Assembly: GCA_002384855.1 (NCBI GenBank)
Contig: DGBP01000064.1
Span: forward strand, 12,918-76,917
DNA length: 64,000 bases
Origin: Nocardioidaceae bacterium UBA4001
GTDB taxonomy: Bacteria; Actinomycetota; Actinomycetes; Propionibacteriales; Nocardioidaceae
Direction: 5' to 3'
Positions 23,246-30,362 of the stretch are shown piece after piece (within the stretch, counting starts at the first letter, position 1; each line of letters opens with the position of its first letter). Position numbers and translations under genes: made by a program. The notes beneath the pieces were generated by a model, which was given only the letters and a program-made list of their open reading frames with translations, was not told where the DNA came from and made no database searches.

Positions 23246-24043
23246 CTAGACACGCCCTCGGAGGTACTTCAGGGTGCGTCCCGGCACGTCGGTGATGATC
23301 GCCTCCACCCCGAGCTCGAGGCACAGGTCGACGTCCGCGGGTCGGTTGACGGTCCACACGTGGATGCGACGGCCGCTCGCGGCGAGCTTCCGGGCGAACC
23401 TCGGGTTCTCCCGCAGCAGCTCGATGCCGGGGCCGGCGATCCAGCTCGAGCCGATCAAGAGCTTGTCGACCTCCCAGGTCGCCGTCTTGTCGGTGAGCAT
23501 CACCACGTCGAGGTCCGGGGCGAGCTTGCGGACCCGGTTGAGGGCGACGTACGAGAAGCTCATCACCCGCACCGGCGAGTCCTTGCCCACGCACCCGTGG
23601 GCGTCGAGCAGCTCCACCAGCCGCCGCTCGACCAGGCCGGCGTATCGGGTGGGGTGCTTGGTCTCGATCGCCAGCTCGACCGGGCGTTCGTAGTCCTGCA
23701 CCGCCTCGAGCAGGCGCGCGAGGGTGAGTACCCGCCCCTTCTCGGCATCGACCTCGGGGGCCTCGTCGTCGAGGTCGACCCAGGGGTTCTTCCAGCTCGC
23801 GAAGTCGAGCTCGTCGAGCTGGGCGAGCTCCATCGTCGAGACCACACCGCGCATGCCCGCGGTCCGGTCGATTCGCCGGTCGTGGACCAGGACGAGATGG
23901 CCGTCGGCGGTCAGGCGGACGTCACACTCCAGACCTTCGGCGCCCTCGTCGAGGGCCGCGAGGTAGGCGCCCAGGGTGTGTTCGGCGTTGTCCTGGCTCG
24001 CACCGCGGTGCGCCACCACCTGCGGCCGCCCGCTGCTGTGCAT
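23246..24043 (-). CDS. Glycerophosphodiester phosphodiesterase
   Basis: 265 residues. TIM-barrel GDPD signature: VVAHRGASQDNAEHTLGAY with the metal-binding His-Arg and Glu, then LECDVRLTADGHLVLVHD, and the downstream ELAIETKHP. No signal peptide, so probably cytoplasmic. Releases glycerol-3-phosphate from glycerophosphodiesters during lipid turnover. ATG at 24043 is preferred. Confidence 0.94.
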   Translation of the reverse strand: MHSSGRPQVVAHRGASQDNAEHTLGAYLAALDEGAEGLECDVRLTADGHLVLVHDRRIDRTAGMRGVVSTMELAQLDELDFASWKNPWVDLDDEAPEVDAEKGRVLTLARLLEAVQDYERPVELAIETKHPTRYAGLVERRLVELLDAHGCVGKDSPVRVMSFSYVALNRVRKLAPDLDVVMLTDKTATWEVDKLLIGSSWIAGPGIELLRENPRFARKLAASGRRIHVWTVNRPADVDLCLELGVEAIITDVPGRTLKYLRGRV

Positions 24044-24097
24044 GGGTCCATCGTGGCACCAGCCGCGGTGGCCGGGGTGCATCCTGCCTCGGCGTGC

Positions 24098-25300
24098 CTA
24101 GACGTGCTGGGCCCGAAGGTACTTGCCGAAGTGCGGCACGGTGAACGCGACCGTTCCCCGCTCCGAGGAGTACACGAGACCCTTCTTGATCAGCCCGTCC
24201 CGGGCCGGGGAGAGGCTCTGCGGCTTGCGGCCCAGCATGTCGGCGACCCGGGCCGTGGTGACCGCCTTGTCGTTGCTGTCGGCACCGAGCTCGGCCATCG
24301 CGCGCATATAGTCCCGCTCGGCGGGCGTGGCCCGGTCGTAGCGGGCGCCGAAGAACCCGACGGCCAGCTCCCCCTCAGCCTCCGGGGCGGCCTCGGCGAC
24401 GTCGGAGATGCGGATCGGCGACTCGACGGCGACGTCCCAGGTGACCTTGCCGTAGGCCTGCACGAAATAGGGGTAGCCGTCGGTGAGGCGGTAGAGCTCG
24501 TCGAGCGCGTCCGGCTCGTAGTCGACGTCCTCGGTGCCTGCGGGGACGAGGAGGGCCCGGTCGGCCATCTCGCGGGGCAGCCGGTCGACGGCGACGTACC
24601 GGAAGAGCCGCTCGGCGTAGGACTTGCTCGCCGACAGCGCCACCGGCAGGTGGGGCAGGCCGGCGCCGACGACGACGAGCGGCGCCCCCTGCTGGCTGAT
24701 CTCGTGGACGGCGCCGCACAGGGCTGCGAGCTCGGCCGGGGGGATGTCCTGCATCTCGTCGATGAAGATGCCGATGCCCACACCGAGGTCGCCGGCCAGC
24801 TCGGCGACGTCGGTGAACAGCTCGATCATGTCCAGCTCGAGGTCTCCGGAGTCGGCACGGCCCTTCGCGGCGGGGACGTCCGCGCCGATCGAGGCTGGCT
24901 GCCAGCGCACGCCTTTGCGGTCGTCGAGCTTGGTGCGCAGCGCGAACGACTTGAGCACCCCGGCCACGGCGTCGACCCGCTCGGGGTCACGGTGCCGGTG
25001 GGCGACCTCGCGGACCGCCGCGTGGACCGCCTGGGCCAGCGGCAGGCGCACGGACTGGTCGGGCCGGGCCTCGATCTTTCCGGTCCCCCATGCCCGTTTC
25101 ACCGCCAGGCTGCGTAACGCGTTCAGCAGCACCGTCTTGCCGACGCCACGCAGTCCCGAGAGCACCATCGAGCGTTCGGGCCGGCCGGCGGCCACGCGTT
25201 CGAGGGTGACCTCGAACTGCCGCAGCTCTCGGTCACGTCCGGCCAGCTCGGGCGGCCGTTGGCCTGCGCCGGGTGCGTAGGGGTTCCTCACCGGGTCCAC
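24098..25300 (-). CDS. Orc1/Cdc6-like AAA ATPase with winged-helix end
   Basis: 400 residues. Walker A is LSGLRGVGKTVLLNAL (about residues 48-63), Walker B FIDEMQDIPPAELAAL. N-terminal ELAGRDRELRQFE is the box found before the P-loop in Orc1/Cdc6-like and STAND ATPases. The C-terminal about 80 residues form a winged-helix region (VADMLGRKPQSLSPARDGLI, KKGLVYSSERGTVAFTVP). Similar proteins occur singly in many actinobacteria with no established function. GTG start. It could be a conflict or phage-related ATPase, but no mobile-element gene adjoins it. Confidence 0.85.
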   Translation of the reverse strand: MDPVRNPYAPGAGQRPPELAGRDRELRQFEVTLERVAAGRPERSMVLSGLRGVGKTVLLNALRSLAVKRAWGTGKIEARPDQSVRLPLAQAVHAAVREVAHRHRDPERVDAVAGVLKSFALRTKLDDRKGVRWQPASIGADVPAAKGRADSGDLELDMIELFTDVAELAGDLGVGIGIFIDEMQDIPPAELAALCGAVHEISQQGAPLVVVGAGLPHLPVALSASKSYAERLFRYVAVDRLPREMADRALLVPAGTEDVDYEPDALDELYRLTDGYPYFVQAYGKVTWDVAVESPIRISDVAEAAPEAEGELAVGFFGARYDRATPAERDYMRAMAELGADSNDKAVTTARVADMLGRKPQSLSPARDGLIKKGLVYSSERGTVAFTVPHFGKYLRAQHV

Positions 25301-25488
25301 GCTGCGAAGGTATCGGCATGTCTAGCCGAGACCGTAGATTTCGCTAGCGAGTCGTCGCAGCCGATCGACTTCCTTCACGGAGGTACGGGGCCGCCGGCGG
25401 CTGGACGCGTTCGGACCTGCTCCCACCGTCGCTTCGACGCCCGATGCCGGCGTATCCCCGTATCTAGCAGATTTCCTAGACTCCGCTA

Positions 25489-25743
25489 TCAAGCCGAATC
25501 GTGGTCGAGAAGAGCCGACCGCGCGTGGCCGTAGGCCTGCCGGAAGCCTCCGCGCAGGACCTCCACGAGGTCCGGGACCTCCTCGACGGGCAACCGGAAA
25601 GTGCCGGCGCAGGAGCCGTCGCGCCACAGCGAGAGGACGACGAGTCCGGACTCGGCATGCCAGGTGACCCGCAGCGCGCGCCCGTCCCCGCGGGCGTCGA
25701 GGAAGGCCTCGCCCGTCGACGGGAGCGGCGACGCGCTGTGCAC
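25489..25743 (-). CDS. Small conserved hypothetical protein
   Basis: 84 residues from GTG 25743. The core GRALRVTWHAESGLVVLSLW and RDGSCAGTFRLPVEEVPDLV forms an evident beta-rich fold, a pattern seen in many small actinobacterial proteins of unknown role. It is divergent from the Fpg/Nei gene, 90 bp between the starts. No catalytic motif visible. Confidence 0.75.
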   Translation of the reverse strand: MHSASPLPSTGEAFLDARGDGRALRVTWHAESGLVVLSLWRDGSCAGTFRLPVEEVPDLVEVLRGGFRQAYGHARSALLDHDSA

Positions 25744-25833
25744 AGCGCCATTGTGCGCCCGTCGCGTCGCGCTGTCAGCACGTCGGCGACTCCTTGCCGG
25801 CGCTCCCCCGCCGCGGGTGCCTATGCTGGCCGG

Positions 25834-26700
25834 GTGCCCGAGCTACCCGAGGTCGAGGCCCTCGCGCTCGACCTGCGCACCCGGCTCAAGGACCGGGCGA
25901 TCGCGCGCGTCGACATCGCCGCGTTCAGCGCCCTGAAGACCTTCGACCCGCCGCTCTCGGCGCTGCACGGCGCCCTGGTCGACGACGTCACCCGGCACGG
26001 CAAGTTCCTCGACATCGCGGCGTCGGGGCTGCACCTGGTGCTCCACCTGTCCCGCGCGGGCTGGGTGCGCCGGCGCGACGAGGTCCCGACGCAGCCGCCG
26101 AAGCCGAGCAACAGGTCACCGCTGGCCGCCCGCGTGGTGCTCGACGACGGCTCGGGCCTCGACATCACCGAGGCGGGCACCCAGAAGCGGCTGGCGATCT
26201 ACGTCGTCAACGACCCCGCGGACGTGCCCGGGATCGCCCGCCTCGGCCCCGACCCCCTGTCGGAGGACTTCACCCGGGAGACGCTGCGGCAGATCGTCAC
26301 CGACGCCGGACGGTCCCAGCTCAAGGGCGTGCTGCGCAACCAGAGCATCGTGGCGGGCATCGGCAACGCGTACTCCGACGAGGTTCTCCACGCGGCCCGG
26401 ATGTCGCCGTTCAAGGCGGCCTCCTCCCTGGACGACGACGAGCTCGCGGTGCTGTACGACGCGGTCCGCACCGTCCTGGGCGACGCCGTGGACCGCTCTC
26501 GTGGCCTCGCCGCCTCCGAGCTCAAGGGCGAGAAGAAGTCGCACCTCGCCGTCCACGGCCGCACCGGCCAGAAGTGCCCGGTGTGCGGGGACACGGTCCG
26601 GGAGGTGTCCTTCGCCGACTCCTCGCTGCAGTACTGCCCCACCTGTCAGACGGGGGGCAAGCCCCTCGCCGACCGCCGCATGTCACGCCTGCTGAAGTAG
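25834..26700 (+). CDS. Fpg/Nei-family DNA glycosylase-AP lyase
   Basis: 288 residues from GTG 25834, which places the obligatory Pro-Glu (PELPEVE) directly after the initiator. The helix-two-turn-helix region (LRNQSIVAGIGNAYSDEVL) and the C-terminal zinc finger with CPVCGDTV and YCPTCQTGG are intact. Removes oxidised bases and nicks the abasic site in base-excision repair. The sequence is closer to the actinobacterial Fpg/Nei paralogues than to canonical MutM, so substrate preference is open. Confidence 0.93.
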   Translation: MPELPEVEALALDLRTRLKDRAIARVDIAAFSALKTFDPPLSALHGALVDDVTRHGKFLDIAASGLHLVLHLSRAGWVRRRDEVPTQPPKPSNRSPLAARVVLDDGSGLDITEAGTQKRLAIYVVNDPADVPGIARLGPDPLSEDFTRETLRQIVTDAGRSQLKGVLRNQSIVAGIGNAYSDEVLHAARMSPFKAASSLDDDELAVLYDAVRTVLGDAVDRSRGLAASELKGEKKSHLAVHGRTGQKCPVCGDTVREVSFADSSLQYCPTCQTGGKPLADRRMSRLLK

Positions 26701-26755
26701 CCGACCCCGGGCGCCCCTGCACCAGAACCCGCCGACCCGGCGCCTGTGCGGACGG

Positions 26756-27424
26756 TCAGGCGAAAGCGGCCGGAAGCGGGAGGTCGAGCGCGGTGTCGAG
26801 GAGGTCGAGGTAGGTCGACCGGCGGACCTCGACGACGCCGAGGGAGGCCAGGTGGGGCGTGGACCACTGCACGTCGAGCAGCCGCCGGTCGGCGTACTCG
26901 TCGCGCAGCAGACCGACCAGACCGACCAGCGCGACCTTGGAGGCGTCGGCGACCCGGTGGAACATCGACTCCCCGGCGAACAGGCCTCCGATCGCGACGC
27001 CGTACAGCCCGCCGACGAGCGCCCCGTCCTGCCAGGCCTCGACCGAGTGGGCCCAGCCGAGCTCGTGGAGCTCGGTGTAGGCGTCGACGACCTCCTCGTC
27101 GATCCACCCGGAGTCCCGTGTCGGGTCGGCGCAGGCCCGGATCACCTCGCCGAACGCCGTGTCCACGCGGACCTCCATCCGCCGTGCCGACGCCCTCAGC
27201 GAGCGAGACACCCGCAGGCCGTCGAGTGGCAGGACGCCGCGCGGGTCCGGTGACCACCAGAGCATCGGCATACTCGGGTCGCCGGGCATCGGGAAGAGCC
27301 CGTGTCGGTAGGCCGACAGGAGCGTCGCCGGCTTGAGGTCGGCGCCCATGCCGACGACGTCGTCGTCGATGTTGTGCAGCGAGTGGGGGAAGTCCCAGCC
27401 CGTCGGCGGTGGTTCGATCGGCAC
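26756..27424 (-). CDS. aat: Leucyl/phenylalanyl-tRNA-protein transferase
   Basis: 222 residues. Family motifs present in order: FPHSLHNIDDDVVGMGADLKP, split as FPHSLHN and GMGADLKPATLLSAY, then GLFPMP, MLWWSPDPRGVLPL, GGLYGVAIGGLFAGESMFHR and LLDVQWSTPHLASLG. It adds Leu or Phe to N-terminal Arg/Lys of proteins, tagging them for N-end-rule degradation. GTG start at 27424. Monocistronic by context. Confidence 0.95.
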   Translation of the reverse strand: MPIEPPPTGWDFPHSLHNIDDDVVGMGADLKPATLLSAYRHGLFPMPGDPSMPMLWWSPDPRGVLPLDGLRVSRSLRASARRMEVRVDTAFGEVIRACADPTRDSGWIDEEVVDAYTELHELGWAHSVEAWQDGALVGGLYGVAIGGLFAGESMFHRVADASKVALVGLVGLLRDEYADRRLLDVQWSTPHLASLGVVEVRRSTYLDLLDTALDLPLPAAFA

Positions 27425-27561
27425 GGTTCCATCGTGTCACCCGCTCCGGACGGCCTCTGTGCGCGGGACCACGTTCGGCCCGCCGCCTTGGGGGTACCCG
27501 GATCATAGAGTTGACGAAGGCCGGTCGAGTCGAACGGCGGCCGGCACACAGGAGGAGACCC

Positions 27562-28242
27562 ATGGGCATCGGTGGCTCGCTCGGCAAGGCGCTCGCACCC
27601 CAGATGCAGCGGATGGCGCCGGAGCTGACCTCGAACTTCGTGCGCGAGGCGCTCTCCCGCGCCATCGACGGCATCGGGCCGCTGCCCGGAGCCGCGCACG
27701 CCGCCGACAAGCAGCTGAAGGAGCAGCGCGGGGACGTCGACGCAGCGATCCACGAGGTCATCGAGAACCACGTCCGCTACGCCGGCGGTCAGGGCTTCGC
27801 CACGAACATCGGCGGCCTGATGACCGCTGCCATCACCATCCCTGCGAACATCGCGGGCCTGGCGATGCTCCAGTCGCGCATGGTCGCGGGCATCGCCCAC
27901 CTGCGCGGCTACGCGCTGGACGACCCGCGGGTGCGCAACGCGGTGCTGACCTGCATGCTCGGCGAGGACACCGTGCAGGCTCTGGTCCGCAACAAGAAGC
28001 TGCCCGCTCCGCCGATGGCGATCGCCACGGCGCCGACGCACGACCCGCGGCTGGACCAGGTCATCGCCGCGGAGGTCACCTCCGAACTGCTCACGAAGGT
28101 GGCCGGCAAGCGCGTGGCGACCACGGTCGGCCGGCGCATCCCGGTCGTCGGCGGCCTGGTCGGTGCAGGCGCGGACGGGTTCGCCACCTGGCGGATCGGC
28201 CGGTACGCCGACCGCGAGCTCCTGCCCCGGCCCCGCCGCTGA
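27562..28242 (+). CDS. EcsC-family protein
   Basis: 226 residues. ATG preceded by GGAGGAGACCC, a strong ribosome-binding site. The middle region IGGLMTAAITIPANIAGLAM, then QSRMVAGIAHLRGYALDDPRVRN, is typical of the EcsC fold. The C-terminal VVGRRIPVVGGLVGAGADGF-like glycine stretch resembles a membrane-associating hairpin. EcsC of Bacillus accompanies an ABC transporter, but the actinobacterial relatives are uncharacterised. Confidence 0.85.
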   Translation: MGIGGSLGKALAPQMQRMAPELTSNFVREALSRAIDGIGPLPGAAHAADKQLKEQRGDVDAAIHEVIENHVRYAGGQGFATNIGGLMTAAITIPANIAGLAMLQSRMVAGIAHLRGYALDDPRVRNAVLTCMLGEDTVQALVRNKKLPAPPMAIATAPTHDPRLDQVIAAEVTSELLTKVAGKRVATTVGRRIPVVGGLVGAGADGFATWRIGRYADRELLPRPRR

Positions 28243-28296
28243 CCTCGGCCGAGCTGTCGGACCGCCGTCCCCGAACCATCCCGAGGACCGGTCGCC

Positions 28297-29385
28297 TCAG
28301 GAACCCATGAACCGCCTGGCGGCCCGCGTCATCCGGGCCGTCAGCTGCTCGCTGGGGTCGGGCCGGCTCGCCGCCTCGGCGGTCATCGCGACCAACGCCT
28401 CGAGCGCGGCGTCGACCACCTGCCCCTGGTCGGGACGGTCCGGGTTGCGCCAGCGGCCCTCCGGCGGGTCGCCGGGAAGGAGGTCACGGAGGTCACCGAC
28501 CACGTCGACCTTCGCGCCCTCGGCCCACTCGATCCAGGACTCCGAGATCTCGCGGGCCCAGTCGTAGCGGTTCGGGGGCAGGGTCGCCTTCGACCCGGAC
28601 CGCTGCGCGAGGTGCTCGTGCACGAGGATCCGGCGGACCAGCTCCTGGTACTGGAACTCACTGAGGCCGTACTGCCGCAGGCGCCGGTTGAGCCGGCGGA
28701 TCAGCGCGGTCTCGGCAACCCCCATCGACGGGTTGAGCCGGTCGCTCTCCCGGGGCGCCCACGCCGGGTCGATGCCGAAGACAGTGCAGAACCGCTGCCA
28801 CAGCACGTCGTTGGGGACGCCGGCCGGCGGGACTGTGACCACGTGGATCCGCTCGGGCTCGAGCCCGGCACCCCACCGGCCGAGAACCTTCGGCAGGCTC
28901 TGCGACCGCCAGAAGAACTCGTCCTCCATGTCCTGGAGCCGGCTCAGACAACGGCGGTAGGTCCACCGGCGACCCTGCTTGATGCTCTCCTGCCAGAACG
29001 CCGGGATCTGCCGCACGAGGTCGCGTGCCGAGAAGACCACGTGCACCTCGCTGTCCTTGAGGTCGGCCATGACCCGGGCGATCTTGTCCGGCGGTGCCGC
29101 GGAGAGGATCTCGTGGCTGATGATCACCGTGCCCTGGACGCGGCGGACCTTGCGCATGAGGGCGTCCCAGTAGCCCTCGGCGTGCCCGGAGGGACCGCCC
29201 CAGTCCTGGCCCAGCAGGTCCAGCGCGGCGCGGAAGTGCGTGAAGCCCGGGTCGAGGCCCATCGGCCCGCGAGGGAAGTGCACGTCGTGCGCCGCGAGGG
29301 AGTCGGTGTTCGCCCCGAGCCGGTCCTGGAGGTACGTCGTACCCGTCTTCGGCGCCCCGACGTGGATGTAGACGACACGGCTCAT
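28297..29385 (-). CDS. Sulfotransferase-family protein
   Basis: 362 residues. The 5'-phosphosulfate-binding loop is HVGAPKTGTTYLQ (about residues 8-20) and a 3'-phosphate-binding candidate is VVFSARDLVRQIPAFWQE. The remainder matches actinobacterial sulfotransferase-like proteins of unknown acceptor. No glycan or nodulation genes nearby. Starts at the ATG 29385, and the HMG-CoA lyase gene ends 35 bp upstream on the same strand, so it might be read from the carboxylase transcript. Confidence 0.85.
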   Translation of the reverse strand: MSRVVYIHVGAPKTGTTYLQDRLGANTDSLAAHDVHFPRGPMGLDPGFTHFRAALDLLGQDWGGPSGHAEGYWDALMRKVRRVQGTVIISHEILSAAPPDKIARVMADLKDSEVHVVFSARDLVRQIPAFWQESIKQGRRWTYRRCLSRLQDMEDEFFWRSQSLPKVLGRWGAGLEPERIHVVTVPPAGVPNDVLWQRFCTVFGIDPAWAPRESDRLNPSMGVAETALIRRLNRRLRQYGLSEFQYQELVRRILVHEHLAQRSGSKATLPPNRYDWAREISESWIEWAEGAKVDVVGDLRDLLPGDPPEGRWRNPDRPDQGQVVDAALEALVAMTAEAASRPDPSEQLTARMTRAARRFMGS

Positions 29386-29419
29386 GCCGAGATTGTGCCC
29401 CAGGGCCGGTGACGGTCGG

Positions 29420-30361
29420 TCAGCCACCCGCCAGCGCGTTGACCACGCGCGACGGGCTGGGGCGTCCGAGCTGCTCCGCCATCCACACGCTGGTGGCGAC
29501 GAGCTTCCCCAGATCGACCCCGGTCTCGATCCCGAGCCCGTCGAGCATCCACACGAGGTCCTCGGTGGCCAGGTTGCCGGTCGCGCTCTCGGCGTAGGGG
29601 CATCCGCCGAGGCCGCCGGTCGACGCGTCGAACGTCATGACCCCCGCACGCAGTGCGGCCTGGGTGTTGGACAGTGCCTGGCCGTAGGTGTCGTGGAAGT
29701 GCATCGCGAGGTGCTCCACACCGAGCCCCGCGTCGCGGAACGCCGACAGCAGCGCGGTCACGTGTCCAGGGGTGCCCACCCCGATCGTGTCGCCCAAGGA
29801 CAGCTGGGAGGCACCGAGGTCGAACAGTCGCCTGCCCACGGAGACGACCTGGTCGAGGGCGACCTCGCCCTCCCACGGGTCGCCGAAGCACATCGAGACG
29901 TAGGCGCGCACGTCCATGCCCGCCTCGCGGGCGCGGGCGACCGTCGGCTCGAACATCGCGAACTGCTCTTCGAGGCTGCGGTTGAGGTTGCGCTGCGCGA
30001 ACGTCTCGGTGGCACTGCCGAAGATCGCGATGTGCCGCACGCCCTTGTCGATCGCCCGGTCGAGACCACGCTCGTTGGGCACCAGCACCGGCATCGGCAC
30101 GGCCTGGCCGGCAGGGTCCCCCAACAGGTCGAGCAGCTCCGCGGCGTCGGCAAGCTGGGGCACCCACCTCGGGTGGACGAAGCTGGTCGCCTCCACGACC
30201 GGGAGGCCGGCGTCGACGAGGCGCCGGACGAACTCCGCCTTGGTCTCCACGGGTACGACGGTCGGCTCGTTCTGCAGGCCGTCCCGGGGACCCACCTCGT
30301 AGACCGTCACCCTCTCGGGCAGCGACGGGTCCCGCACCACCTGGGGTGTGGGTGTGCGCAT
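29420..30361 (-). CDS. Hydroxymethylglutaryl-CoA lyase
   Basis: 313 residues. DRE-TIM metallolyase: YEVGPRDGLQNEP at the active site, the metal-ligand HFHDTYGQAL and the catalytic-cysteine loop GGLGGCPYA. Cleaves 3-hydroxy-3-methylglutaryl-CoA to acetyl-CoA and acetoacetate, the last step of leucine degradation. One base after the carboxylase alpha-subunit stop, so plainly co-transcribed. Cytoplasmic. Confidence 0.95.
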   Translation of the reverse strand: MRTPTPQVVRDPSLPERVTVYEVGPRDGLQNEPTVVPVETKAEFVRRLVDAGLPVVEATSFVHPRWVPQLADAAELLDLLGDPAGQAVPMPVLVPNERGLDRAIDKGVRHIAIFGSATETFAQRNLNRSLEEQFAMFEPTVARAREAGMDVRAYVSMCFGDPWEGEVALDQVVSVGRRLFDLGASQLSLGDTIGVGTPGHVTALLSAFRDAGLGVEHLAMHFHDTYGQALSNTQAALRAGVMTFDASTGGLGGCPYAESATGNLATEDLVWMLDGLGIETGVDLGKLVATSVWMAEQLGRPSPSRVVNALAGG

Positions 30362-30362
30362 C

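Noticed and set aside
21914..25117. Over 1000-codon open frame on the plus strand
   Set aside because: It is antisense to DUF5926, the ATP-binding protein, GDPD and AAA ATPase genes, all with clear motifs. It is a high-GC artefact.
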